Source: Williamsia sp. 1135 (lineage in GTDB: Bacteria; Actinomycetota; Actinomycetes; Mycobacteriales; Mycobacteriaceae). From it: a stretch of DNA of 64,000 nt. The stretch is from assembly GCF_002095395.1 (NCBI RefSeq), contig NZ_MJEI01000107.1, positions 310,001 through 374,000 of the forward strand, given 5' to 3'. This document shows positions 1-10,692 of the stretch, piece after piece. A model generated the notes under the pieces. The model saw nothing but the letters and a program-made list of their open reading frames with translations. It was not told where the DNA came from and made no database searches. The translations under genes and the position numbers were made by a program. Every line of letters begins with the position of its first letter. Position 1 is the first letter of the stretch.

Positions 1-1
1 C

Positions 2-748
2 GTTGCTGCTCAGAACATGCTGAAACGCGCCGAGCGGATGATCGACAACCTTGACGATGAGCGGGTGGCCGATCGCACCGCCAAGATCAGATTCCCGGAT
101 CCGGCGTCGTGCGGTAAGACCCCGCTGATGGCGTCGGGGCTGACGAAGATGTACGGATCGCTCGAGATCTTCGCCGGCGTCGACCTCGCCATCGACAGGG
201 GGAGCCGCGTGGTCGTCCTAGGTCTGAACGGCGCGGGCAAGACCACGCTGCTCCGACTGCTGGCAGGTGTCGAAACCGCCGAGCGGGGCACGCTGGAACC
301 CGGATACGGTTTGAAGATCGGCTATTTCGCGCAAGAGCACGAAACGCTCGACGATCAGGCCAGCGTCTGGGACAACATCCGCCACGCTGCGCCCGACGCG
401 GGTGAGCAGGACCTGCGAGGGCTTCTCGGCGCGTTCATGTTCACCGGTCCGCAGCTCGATCAGCCCGCAGGCACGCTTTCGGGTGGTGAGAAGACCCGTC
501 TGGCGCTGGCGGGGTTGGTCTCGTCGGCGGCCAATGTGCTGTTGCTGGACGAGCCCACCAACAACCTCGATCCGATCTCGCGCGAGCAGGTCCTCGACGC
601 GCTCCGCAGTTACAAGGGTGCCGTGGTCCTCGTGACCCACGATCCGGGTGCGGCGGCGGCGCTCGATCCGCAACGCGTGATCTTGCTGCCCGACGGCACC
701 GAGGACCACTGGTCGGCGGACTACCAGGAGATCATCGAACTGGCCTAG
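2..748 (+). CDS. ABC-F family ATPase, C-terminal part (5' truncated)
   Basis: Only the last 248 residues are present, and the frame is open to the left window edge. This is the second nucleotide-binding domain of a soluble, duplicated ABC-F ATPase. Walker A GLNGAGKTT lies at about nt 221-247, the LSGGE signature at about 476-490, Walker B LLLDEPTNNLD near 536-570, and the switch histidine in VTHD near 633. The NNLD extension of Walker B is typical of ABC-F proteins, which act on ribosomes and have no membrane domain. The neighbouring acn-ripA order matches M. tuberculosis Rv1473. A role in ribosome protection or translation is family knowledge; the substrate is not visible here. A palindromic repeat follows the stop. 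Confidence 0.9.
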   Translation, partial: VAAQNMLKRAERMIDNLDDERVADRTAKIRFPDPASCGKTPLMASGLTKMYGSLEIFAGVDLAIDRGSRVVVLGLNGAGKTTLLRLLAGVETAERGTLEPGYGLKIGYFAQEHETLDDQASVWDNIRHAAPDAGEQDLRGLLGAFMFTGPQLDQPAGTLSGGEKTRLALAGLVSSAANVLLLDEPTNNLDPISREQVLDALRSYKGAVVLVTHDPGAAAALDPQRVILLPDGTEDHWSADYQEIIELA

Positions 749-749
749 T

Positions 750-813
750 CCGATCTTGGTGGGTTTTGGTGAGCGCGACCTGCGGAAACGCTCACCAGAA
801 CCCACCAAAACCG
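750..813. repeat. Palindromic intergenic element, copy A (convergent junction)
   Basis: An inverted repeat with arms at 756-775 and 789-808 (19 of 20 bases pair) and a 13-nt loop containing ACCTGCGG. It lies between the convergent ABC-F and acyl-CoA synthetase genes. The same architecture and loop word recur at 21177-21245, 27297-27363 and 53630-53694. It probably acts as a bidirectional terminator, because it has no long T tract but sits exactly between two stop codons. Confidence 0.75.
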
Positions 814-823
814 GGAGTTCGGG

Positions 824-2350
824 TCAGGTGTAGCGCGCCTGGAGCTCGCGTTTGACGAGTTTCCCGGTCGGTGTGCGCGGCAGAGAATCCACGAAGTCGA
901 TACTCTTCGGCACCTTGTAGTGCGCCAGCCGTGACCGCGCGAAATCGGTCAGTTCTGTCGCCAACTCATCGGTCGCCTCGATCCCCGGCTCGAGCTGGAC
1001 GCACGCCTTGGCGACCTCACCCAGGTCCGGATCGGGTATCCCGATGATGCCGATGTCGAACACCGCGGGGTGCCCGATCAAGATGTTCTCGGCTTCCTGC
1101 GGATAGATGTTGACGCCACCGGAGATGATCATGAACGACTTGCGGTCGGTCAGATAGAGAAAGCCCTCGGCGTCCACGTACCCGACGTCCCCACTCGTGG
1201 TCCAGGCGGGATGCACGGGATGCTGTGCTTCCTTTGTCTTCTGGGGATCGTTGTAGTACTCGAAAGGCAACTCGTCGCGCTCGAAGTACACCGTGCCGAT
1301 CTCGCCGACCGGCAATTCGGTGCCGTCATCGGCGCAGATGCGGATGACGCCCAGCAGCGGCTGACCCACCGAACCGGGATGGGCGAGCGCCTGCTCGCTG
1401 TTGATGAAGGTGGCTCCCGAACCCTCGGTCGACGCGTAGTACTCGTGAATGACCGGGCCCCACCAGGCGATCATCGCCTGTTTGACCTCCGGCGGGCACG
1501 GAGCGGCCGCGTGGATGGCGATCTTGAGGCTGCTGACGTCGTACTTGGTGCGGACCTCTTCCGGAAGTTTGAGCATCCGGATGAACATTGTCGGCACCCA
1601 CTGGCTATGGGTCACCTTGTACTCGTCGATCAACTCCAGGGCCGTTTCGGCGTCGAAGCGGTCCATCATGACGACGGTCCCGCCCACGGAGTTGACCATC
1701 CCGCAATAACGCAGTGGTGCAGCGTGATACAGCGGCGCCGGGCAGAGGTAGACGCACTCCTGGTCGAAGCCGTAGATGAGGGAGAAGACCGCGGTGTAGG
1801 GATCGGAGATCTCGTTGACCTGGCCGTCCTGCAACGGCACCTTGATGCCCTTGGGACGTCCCGTCGTCCCGGACGAATACAGCATGTCCTGGCCGCGCGG
1901 TTGATCGTCGAGCGGCGCATCCGAGGCGGCGGCGAGGATCTCGTCGTACGACTCGAAGCCCGCGAGGTCGCCGGCCCACGCGATGCGATGGGTGACCGTG
2001 GGTACCTGGTCGACGGCGGAGACCGCGTCGGCGACCTCGGCGGAGGCGAACAGCGCGACGGCCCCGCAGTCGCCGAGGATGTAGTTGGTCTCGTCCGGGG
2101 TCAGATGGTTGTTGATGGCGGTCACGTACATGCCTGAACGTACTGCCGCCCAATAGATCACGAGCATCCGGATGTCGTTGGTCGACACCATGGCCACGCT
2201 GTCGCCGCGACCGAGACCGAGATCGCGAAGGTATCGGGCGACCTTGGTCGAGTCCCGATCGAGTTCGGCGTACGTGATCGACTCGCCCGTCGCGGGTCGC
2301 ACGACCGCGACCTTGTCAGGTGTGGTTGCGACAAAATTGCCCGGGAACAT
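824..2350 (-). CDS. Acyl-CoA synthetase (AMP-forming ligase)
   Basis: A 508-residue protein of the ANL superfamily that activates a carboxylic acid as acyl-AMP and then as the CoA thioester. The P-loop YSSGTTGRPKG is at residues 158-168. The adenylation motif appears as YYASTEG. The hinge/A8 region is TSGDVGYVDAEG then LTDRKSFMIISGG. The catalytic lysine motif PTGKLVKREL is at the C-terminus. The start at 2350 was chosen because GGAGGT lies 5 nt upstream; a longer frame to 2392 has no such site. It resembles mycobacterial FadD-type enzymes, but the chain length or substrate cannot be read from sequence. It follows acnR on the same strand after an 84-bp gap. Confidence 0.92.
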   Translation of the reverse strand: MFPGNFVATTPDKVAVVRPATGESITYAELDRDSTKVARYLRDLGLGRGDSVAMVSTNDIRMLVIYWAAVRSGMYVTAINNHLTPDETNYILGDCGAVALFASAEVADAVSAVDQVPTVTHRIAWAGDLAGFESYDEILAAASDAPLDDQPRGQDMLYSSGTTGRPKGIKVPLQDGQVNEISDPYTAVFSLIYGFDQECVYLCPAPLYHAAPLRYCGMVNSVGGTVVMMDRFDAETALELIDEYKVTHSQWVPTMFIRMLKLPEEVRTKYDVSSLKIAIHAAAPCPPEVKQAMIAWWGPVIHEYYASTEGSGATFINSEQALAHPGSVGQPLLGVIRICADDGTELPVGEIGTVYFERDELPFEYYNDPQKTKEAQHPVHPAWTTSGDVGYVDAEGFLYLTDRKSFMIISGGVNIYPQEAENILIGHPAVFDIGIIGIPDPDLGEVAKACVQLEPGIEATDELATELTDFARSRLAHYKVPKSIDFVDSLPRTPTGKLVKRELQARYT

Positions 2351-2434
2351 TCTTGACCTCCGGCTCTGGGAGCGCGATCGACCTGACCGCATATGTTAAC
2401 CAGAACTATCACATGGCCAGGCGCCCGCGAGGGC

Positions 2435-3001
2435 TTATTGAGGTCGGCGAACCGACGCTTCGACGAGGTCGAGTACCGCGTGTAGATCGTCTGTCGCCGC
2501 GCCCGTGGCCAAACGAGTGGTCAGGCCGTCGAGGATCAGATCGAGATAGGCGACCAGCACCGTCGTGGGGATGTCGTCGCGCAATCGGCCGGCCGTGCGC
2601 TGGCGTTCCAGTCGCGCCAGTGTCGCCGACTCGAGCTCTGCGGACCTGGCCTTCCACTCAGTACGAAAACCGGGGTCCGTCCGCAACTTTCGTGCGATTT
2701 CCAGCCGGGTACCCAGCCAGTCGAAATCTTCCGGCCGGTTGAGCATGTCGCGCATGACCTGAACAAGACCCTGATTGGCCGCGACGTCAGCCATCCTCTC
2801 GGCGTCTTCGTGCGCCAGCGCGAGGAACAACGCCTCTTTGTCCCGGAAGTGATGGAAAATCGCACCCCGGGACAGGGACGTTGCCTCCTCGAGCCGGCGC
2901 ACGGTGGCGCCGTCGTAGCCGAACTCGGCAAAACAACGGCGCGCACCGTCGAGGATCTGATGTCGCCGGGCTTCCAGGTGGTCTTGGCTTACCTTCGGCA
3001 A
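2435..3001 (-). CDS. acnR: TetR-family repressor of aconitase
   Basis: A 188-residue TetR regulator with an N-terminal helix-turn-helix at about residues 10-55 (ATVRRLEEATSLSRGAIFHHF). It corresponds to Rv1474c and to C. glutamicum AcnR. The TTG start lies 17 nt after the acn stop, so acn-acnR is an operon. TTG was chosen because the conserved N-terminus, LPKVSQDHLEARRHQIL, begins there. AcnR represses acn in corynebacteria and responds to citrate with Mg2+ and to iron status (family knowledge). An exact match to the AcnR operator consensus sits in the acn promoter at 5962-5977, which supports both the name and negative autoregulation. The exact start is less certain than the identity. Confidence 0.9.
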   Translation of the reverse strand: MPKVSQDHLEARRHQILDGARRCFAEFGYDGATVRRLEEATSLSRGAIFHHFRDKEALFLALAHEDAERMADVAANQGLVQVMRDMLNRPEDFDWLGTRLEIARKLRTDPGFRTEWKARSAELESATLARLERQRTAGRLRDDIPTTVLVAYLDLILDGLTTRLATGAATDDLHAVLDLVEASVRRPQ

Positions 3002-3017
3002 CGCCCCTGGTCCTCGG

Positions 3018-5867
<2,850 letters not shown>

Positions 5868-5954
5868 TCATTGTTTTCGGCGTTGTCACCGGCTGTGTCG
5901 CCGGTGTCGTCGCCTTGTCGCATCGACGGGCTGCCTCGATGCGTACTGCTGTCG

Positions 5955-5982
5955 ATTCTAGCAGTACAAGCGTACTGGTAAA
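5955..5982 (-). promoter_or_regulatory. acn promoter with AcnR operator in the spacer
   Basis: On the minus strand, a -35-like TTTACC (5977-5982) and a -10 TAGAAT (5955-5960) are separated by 16 nt. The spacer and its edge are filled by CAGTACAAGCGTACTG (5962-5977), which matches the corynebacterial AcnR consensus CAGNACnnncGTACTG at every fixed position. A further half-site at 5943-5950 forms a second inverted repeat (GTACTGCT/AGCAGTAC) that encloses the -10. A repressor bound here would block RNA polymerase directly. Confidence 0.85.
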
Positions 5983-6070
5983 AACTCAGGCCTCCCCGGC
6001 ATGTCCCGGTTGTGGTGGACAGGCGAGGCGGTACGTCGAGCCACTTCGATTCTGTCGTATTGTGCTGCCA

Positions 6071-6076
6071 TAGGTT
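6071..6076 (+). promoter_or_regulatory. Candidate -10 element of the Rv1476-type gene
   Basis: TAGGTT on the plus strand, identical to the -10 proposed for fabG1. It would start a transcript near 6083, giving a leader of about 35 nt to the ATG at 6119. The divergent region 5835-6118 (284 bp) otherwise holds only the acn promoter and operator. Confidence 0.4.
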
Positions 6077-6118
6077 GGCTACGCGATCAAAAAGTTGGAA
6101 CGGAGATCTGACGGACCC

Positions 6119-6700
6119 ATGGCACCGACGCCTCTCATGACGATCGTTCCGCCGGACGTGAACATCCCCGATCTCCAGGCCGGCCTCGCGGACGACGGCG
6201 TGGTGGCACCGCCCGAGATGACGCCGAAGATCCTGCAGGTCGTTGCCGAGGGCCGCGACAAGGGCTATGACCTGCACTTCGTGGTAACCGACAAGGTTTA
6301 TCCGCGCATCACGTACTACCGGGATATCGCCACCGAGCTCCAGCAGGAAACGGGCGGCACCGTCATTGTTCTGGGCGGCAATTACATCGGGTCCGCGAGC
6401 GATGAGTTCAGTCGCGTCCAATTGGAACAGACGACTGACAACCTGGCCATTTCCAATCCGCCGTTGGCGGCTGAGCAGATGCTCGACCGGATGACCGAAC
6501 AAACGCAGGTCCCGTGGACCGTGGTGACCCTGGTTCTCATCCTCGTGGTCGCGGTGGGAGCCGCAGTCGCTCGCAAGCTGCAGCTGCGCAAGGGAACTGC
6601 CCCACGCCCGGTGGTTTCACCCGCCGCCGACACCGTCGCGGCGACCGCCACGCCAGGGCGCGCAGGAGTCGAATCCTCCGAGGACGACATTCACGACTGA
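6119..6700 (+). CDS. Rv1476-type single-pass membrane protein (DUF6676-like)
   Basis: A 193-residue protein with a soluble N-terminal domain and one strong transmembrane segment near residues 138-158 (WTVVTLVLILVVAVGAAVA), followed by a short basic tail. Its place between acn and ripA matches Rv1476. The soluble part (VVTDKVYPRITYYRDIATEL) resembles the extracytoplasmic domains of small actinobacterial proteins with no known role. The ATG at 6119 has GGAG 13 nt upstream; a TTG at 6095 in the same frame is possible. The function is unknown. Its constant linkage to ripA and moxR suggests an envelope role (inference). Confidence 0.75.
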   Translation: MAPTPLMTIVPPDVNIPDLQAGLADDGVVAPPEMTPKILQVVAEGRDKGYDLHFVVTDKVYPRITYYRDIATELQQETGGTVIVLGGNYIGSASDEFSRVQLEQTTDNLAISNPPLAAEQMLDRMTEQTQVPWTVVTLVLILVVAVGAAVARKLQLRKGTAPRPVVSPAADTVAATATPGRAGVESSEDDIHD

Positions 6701-6717
6701 ACTACAATTGTGTAGTT
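6700..6717. terminator. Short perfect inverted repeat after the Rv1476-type gene
   Basis: AACTACA-ATTG-TGTAGTT directly after the stop codon: 7-bp arms and a 4-nt loop, with no T tract. It could be a weak terminator or a protein-binding palindrome upstream of ripA. Confidence 0.4.
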
Positions 6718-6730
6718 CGCCAATATCCAA

Positions 6731-6952
6731 TTTGTGACCTTCGTCATTTGTCGAGTTCACAGCGTTTCCGCAGGGTAATGACCTCAATGTAATTTGTGAC
6801 TCATGTTTCTTTCGGGGTTGTAGTGACGTACGGTTCGTATGTCATCGGTGGTGCTTATGGGGAAGTTGATCACTGTCGTGGCGATGGCCGAAGGAGCGAC
6901 CGAAAGGTTGCCGTCGGCGCAATGCCAGATCTGCGAGGGAGTCATTTGTGAG
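6731..6952 (+). promoter_or_regulatory. ripA upstream region with repeated TTTGTGAC words (possible MtrA sites)
   Basis: The 247-bp region before ripA contains TTTGTGAC at 6731-6738 and 6793-6800, TTCACAGCG at 6756-6764 and TTTGTGAG over the ripA start at 6945-6952. These words resemble the GTCACA(GCG) repeats bound by the essential response regulator MtrA, which controls ripA in mycobacteria (family knowledge). Spacing is irregular, so this is a candidate only. No c-di-AMP riboswitch signature was found in the leader. Confidence 0.35.
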
Positions 6953-8441
6953 TCGAGGAATGGCATTCATGCCGCGTCGACGTGGCGTTCGGTTGTCCTC
7001 CGCCGTTGCTCTGCTGGCCGCCCTGGCGGTGGCCGGTGCGCAACTCTCTGCGGGTATGGCAGTCGCGGAACCTCCGAGCAGCGCTGACAAGATCGCCACG
7101 CTGATCAATCAGATCGCCGATACAAACCAGAACATGGCCAACCTCGACGGCGACGTCGCAGTGAAGCGAGAGGCCGTCAACCGCGCCCTCGTGGATCTGC
7201 AGAACGCCAGGGAATCGGAGCGGCTCGCCGCTGTCGCCGTACGAGGCGCTCAGGAGTCCCTCAAGCTGGCCACGGGCGCAATTGCGCTGGCCGAGAAGGA
7301 TTTCGACGGCTTCATCCGCAGTCTGTACACGCAGGGCAACAGCCAGGACTCGATGGGGAGCTATCTCTCGGGCGAGCCCGGGGCGGTGTTGGATCGGGCT
7401 TCGGTGATCGATCAGCTCAGCAAGGATCAGCAGGCGACGATCACCCGTTTGCAGCAGGCCCGCAATGAAGAGGCCAACCGCGCCTCCACGACGCAGGCCA
7501 CGCAACAGCAGGCCGCCTTCGCCACTGCGACCGCGGAAACGCGGCAGGCCGACGCGCAGACGGCCATCGCCGAGGCGACAGCGGCAGTGAAAGCGGAGCA
7601 GTCCCGCCGGGCGATGCTCGAGAAGGACCGCGCCGCCGCGCAAGAGGAGCTGAACAAGCTGCGTGGCCAGCCGGCGCCCGCTCCGCCCACCGAAGGGGGT
7701 GGGCAGGTTCCCATCCTGCCCGAGCAGCAAGCTGCCATCGAGCAGCAGGCGCACCAGGACGCGCTGCGCGCCGCCGGCGACGCGGCCGGAAAGCTCGCAC
7801 TGAACACCGCCCAGCAGACTCTCGCGGCCATCGTCGGTTCACTGACTGCGCCGCATACCGACATCGACGGCGCCACGCCTCCGCCGACCACGACGCCGAC
7901 CGATCCGAATGCGCCGCTCGACCCGACCCTGCCCGCCGATCCGGACGAGCCGTTCGACCCGACCCTGCCCACCGAGCCCACCACGCCGGCGCCGGGAACG
8001 GTCGATCCGGGGCTTTCCGGTTCCGCCGCGGTCGAGGTCGTCGTGAATCGCGCACTCTCTCAACTCGGGGTCACGTATTCGTGGGGCGGCGGCGACGCCA
8101 ACGGTCCGACGCTGGGTATCAGGGACGGTGGGGTCGCAGACTCCTACGGTGACTACAACAAGGTCGGTTTCGACTGTTCCGGCCTGATGATCTACGCCTT
8201 CGCCGGTATCGGCGTCTCGCTGCCGCACTACACCGGATATCAGTACACGTCCGGGCCGCAGGTCCCGTTGTCCCAGATGCAGCGTGGCGACATGATCTTC
8301 TACGGCCCGAATGCCAGCGAGCACGTTGCCCTGTATCTCGGCGACAACACGATGGTGGAGGCACCGCAGTCCGGCGACGTCGTCAAGATCTCGCCGCTGC
8401 GTACCAGCGGCGCGATGCCGTACGTGGTCCGACTGACCTGA
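6948..8441 (+). CDS. ripA: NlpC/P60 peptidoglycan endopeptidase RipA
   Basis: A 497-residue secreted protein with a signal peptide (about 1-42, cleavage near AVAEPP), an alpha-helical coiled-coil region (45-235) that auto-inhibits the enzyme in M. tuberculosis, a Pro/Asp/Thr linker with a duplicated DPTLP module (about 318-350), and a C-terminal NlpC/P60 domain. Cys410 (FDCSGL) and His459 (EHVALYLG) are the catalytic pair. It cleaves the D-Glu-mDAP bond for septum splitting. The GTG start has GAGGGAG 7 nt upstream. M. tuberculosis has ripB next to ripA; here moxR1 follows directly. MoxR1 and VWA partners downstream may assist its folding or export (known linkage, inferred role). Confidence 0.95.
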   Translation: MSRGMAFMPRRRGVRLSSAVALLAALAVAGAQLSAGMAVAEPPSSADKIATLINQIADTNQNMANLDGDVAVKREAVNRALVDLQNARESERLAAVAVRGAQESLKLATGAIALAEKDFDGFIRSLYTQGNSQDSMGSYLSGEPGAVLDRASVIDQLSKDQQATITRLQQARNEEANRASTTQATQQQAAFATATAETRQADAQTAIAEATAAVKAEQSRRAMLEKDRAAAQEELNKLRGQPAPAPPTEGGGQVPILPEQQAAIEQQAHQDALRAAGDAAGKLALNTAQQTLAAIVGSLTAPHTDIDGATPPPTTTPTDPNAPLDPTLPADPDEPFDPTLPTEPTTPAPGTVDPGLSGSAAVEVVVNRALSQLGVTYSWGGGDANGPTLGIRDGGVADSYGDYNKVGFDCSGLMIYAFAGIGVSLPHYTGYQYTSGPQVPLSQMQRGDMIFYGPNASEHVALYLGDNTMVEAPQSGDVVKISPLRTSGAMPYVVRLT

Positions 8442-8576
8442 CGCCGGCCCCGGTATGGCACCGCGGGAATGTCGATTCATCGGCGGTTTACCGACGCGGC
8501 CGTCGTCGTCCCCCTCCAGGGGCCAGTACCCTCGGTGCAGTCAGTACAACGATCGAACAGACCCCGGAGGGTATCG

Positions 8577-9761
8577 GTGACCTCAGCGACCGACGACAGC
8601 AAGGCCTCAGCAGAGGTATTCAAGCTCACCCAGGCCGATGTCGCCTTGCTCGAGAAGGCAATGTTCGAGGTCAAACGAGTGATCGTTGGACAGGACCGGC
8701 TCGTCGAGCGGATTCTGGTCGGCCTCCTCGCTCGCGGGCACATCCTCCTCGAGGGCGTACCCGGTGTTGCCAAGACCCTCGCGGTGGAGACCTACGCCAC
8801 GGTGATCGGCGGTAGCTTCTCGCGCGTCCAGTTCACCCCGGATCTCGTGCCGACCGATCTCATCGGTACCCGTATCTACCGCCAGGGCCAGGAGGCGTTC
8901 GACACCGAGCTCGGTCCGGTGGTCGCCAACTTCCTGCTCGCGGACGAGATCAACCGCGCGCCCGCAAAGGTGCAGTCGGCGTTGCTGGAGGTGATGGCCG
9001 AGCGGCAGGTGTCGATCGGCGGCACCACCTATCCGATGCCGGATCCGTTCCTGGTGATGGCCACGCAGAACCCCATCGAGAACGAGGGTGTCTACCCACT
9101 GCCCGAAGCGCAGCGCGACCGGTTCCTGTTCAAGGTTCTCGTCGACTACCCCGCTGTCGAAGAGGAGCGGGAGATCGTCTACCGCATGGGCAACAAGCCG
9201 CCCAAGGCGTCGCCGATCCTGGACCCGGTGACGATGGTCCGTCTGCAGGACACCGCCGCGAACGTCTTCGTACATCACGCACTCGTGGACTATGTCGTCC
9301 GGGTCATCAACGCGACCCGTCGTCCTGCCGAACTCGGTATGCATGACGTCGCGGGCTGGTTGTCCTATGGTGCATCGCCGCGTGCGACCCTCGGCATCAT
9401 CGCGGCCTCACGTGCTCTCGCCCTGGTCCGAGGCCGTGATTACGTGATCCCGCAGGACGTGGTCGAGATCATCCCCGACGTCCTGCGCCACCGTCTGGTC
9501 CTGAGTTACGACGCGTTGGCGGACGAGGTCGACGCCGACGCCGTCATCACCCGGGTCCTGCAGACGGTCGGACTGCCGCAGGTCAGCGCGCAACCGCTGG
9601 CCACCCCTCCGGCTCCGCAGCCTCAGGGCGGATTCCCGCAGCAGCCGAATGGTCTGACCAAACCTCCTGCGCCGCAGCATAATCCAGCTCCGTCACAGGG
9701 GTATCAGGCTGCTTCGCAGGCGAATCCGGCGCAGGGCAACCAGTCGCACTATGGCGGATAA
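8577..9761 (+). CDS. moxR1: MoxR-family AAA+ ATPase
   Basis: A 394-residue AAA+ protein. Walker A is GVPGVAKT, Walker B LLADEIN, sensor 1 ATQNP, followed by a C-terminal lid domain. It also carries a Q/P-rich disordered tail of about 50 residues. The GTG at 8577 was chosen because GGAGGG lies 6 nt upstream; the longer frame from 8469 has no site. MoxR ATPases work with VWA-domain proteins as metal-insertion or maturation chaperones. The next two genes overlap in the order moxR-DUF58-VWA, the classic set, equivalent to Rv1479-Rv1481. The substrate is not known; RipA next door is a natural candidate. Confidence 0.95.
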   Translation: MTSATDDSKASAEVFKLTQADVALLEKAMFEVKRVIVGQDRLVERILVGLLARGHILLEGVPGVAKTLAVETYATVIGGSFSRVQFTPDLVPTDLIGTRIYRQGQEAFDTELGPVVANFLLADEINRAPAKVQSALLEVMAERQVSIGGTTYPMPDPFLVMATQNPIENEGVYPLPEAQRDRFLFKVLVDYPAVEEEREIVYRMGNKPPKASPILDPVTMVRLQDTAANVFVHHALVDYVVRVINATRRPAELGMHDVAGWLSYGASPRATLGIIAASRALALVRGRDYVIPQDVVEIIPDVLRHRLVLSYDALADEVDADAVITRVLQTVGLPQVSAQPLATPPAPQPQGGFPQQPNGLTKPPAPQHNPAPSQGYQAASQANPAQGNQSHYGG

Positions 9762-10692
9762 CGGCGCACTGCCGTCGTTCGGCGCGGGCACCCTGGAAGA
9801 CCCCAAGCTGACCGCGGCCCTCAAGACGCTCGAGATCGTGGTGCGGCGCAAGCTCGACGGTGTCCTGCAGGGTGATCATCTCGGTCTGATCCCCGGCCCC
9901 GGCAGCGAGCCGGGGGAGGCACGCGAGTATCAGCCGGGCGACGACGTACGGCGGATGGACTGGTCGGTGACCGCGCGGACCACCCATCCCCATGTGCGAC
10001 AGATGGTCGCCGATCGCGAACTGGAGACCTGGCTGGTCGTCGACATGTCGGCGAGTCTGGACTTCGGCACGGTCAACACGACCAAACGTGATCTGGCCGT
10101 CGCCGCCTGTGCCGCCATCGCGCATCTGACGCTCGGCGGCGGCAACCGGATGGGCGCCGTCGTCTGCACGGGAGATCAGGTTGTCCGCATACCCGCCCGT
10201 AGCGGGCGTGCGCACGCGCTCAACACGCTCAAGACGATCGCGACCACCACCCGCGCCACCGATGGTGTCCGCGGCGATCTCTTCGCGGGTATCGACGCAT
10301 TGCGCAGGCCTGAGCGCCGCCGCGGCCTCGCGGTCGTGGTCAGCGATTTCCTGGGCCCGATCGATTGGGACCGGCCGCTGCGGGCGGTCGGCGGGCACCA
10401 CGATGTGCTCGGTGTCGAGGTGCTCGACCCCCGCGACATGGAGCTGCCCGATGTCGGCGACGTCATGCTGCGGGATGCGGAATCGGGCCAGGTGCGCGAG
10501 CTGACCATCACCGACAAGGTGCGGGCCGACTTCGCGCGCGCCGCAGAGGCTCACCGGATGGAGGTGCAGCGGACCCTGCGCAAGTGCGGCGCTCCGACCC
10601 TCGCGTTACGCACGGATCGAGACTGGATCGCCGACGTGGTCCGCTTCATCGCCCAGCGCCGCCGCGGCATGAATGCGGGGGCCACCCGATGA
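9751..10692 (+). CDS. DUF58 domain protein (MoxR partner)
   Basis: A 313-residue protein with the DUF58 core: the signature RRMDWSVTART near residues 69-79, followed by a VWA-like fold (VVDMSASLDFG near 95-105). No transmembrane segment is seen. The ATG overlaps the end of moxR1 by 11 nt and its own stop overlaps the next ATG, so the three genes should be translated together. It corresponds to Rv1480. DUF58 proteins form complexes with MoxR ATPases (family knowledge), but their biochemical activity is undefined. Confidence 0.93.
   Translation: MADNGALPSFGAGTLEDPKLTAALKTLEIVVRRKLDGVLQGDHLGLIPGPGSEPGEAREYQPGDDVRRMDWSVTARTTHPHVRQMVADRELETWLVVDMSASLDFGTVNTTKRDLAVAACAAIAHLTLGGGNRMGAVVCTGDQVVRIPARSGRAHALNTLKTIATTTRATDGVRGDLFAGIDALRRPERRRGLAVVVSDFLGPIDWDRPLRAVGGHHDVLGVEVLDPRDMELPDVGDVMLRDAESGQVRELTITDKVRADFARAAEAHRMEVQRTLRKCGAPTLALRTDRDWIADVVRFIAQRRRGMNAGATR

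Noticed and set aside
1070-2137. 355-codon plus-strand frame opposite the acyl-CoA synthetase
   Set aside because: High GC makes long antisense frames; no domain, and the minus-strand gene has all ANL motifs.
6700-6947. c-di-AMP (ydaO) riboswitch before ripA
   Set aside because: The leader lacks the conserved ydaO blocks; such switches occur at other wall-hydrolase genes.
10365-10688. N-terminal extension of the VWA protein inside the DUF58 gene
   Set aside because: Arg/Gly-rich, no homology, and the ATG at 10689 gives the standard TM-VWA layout.
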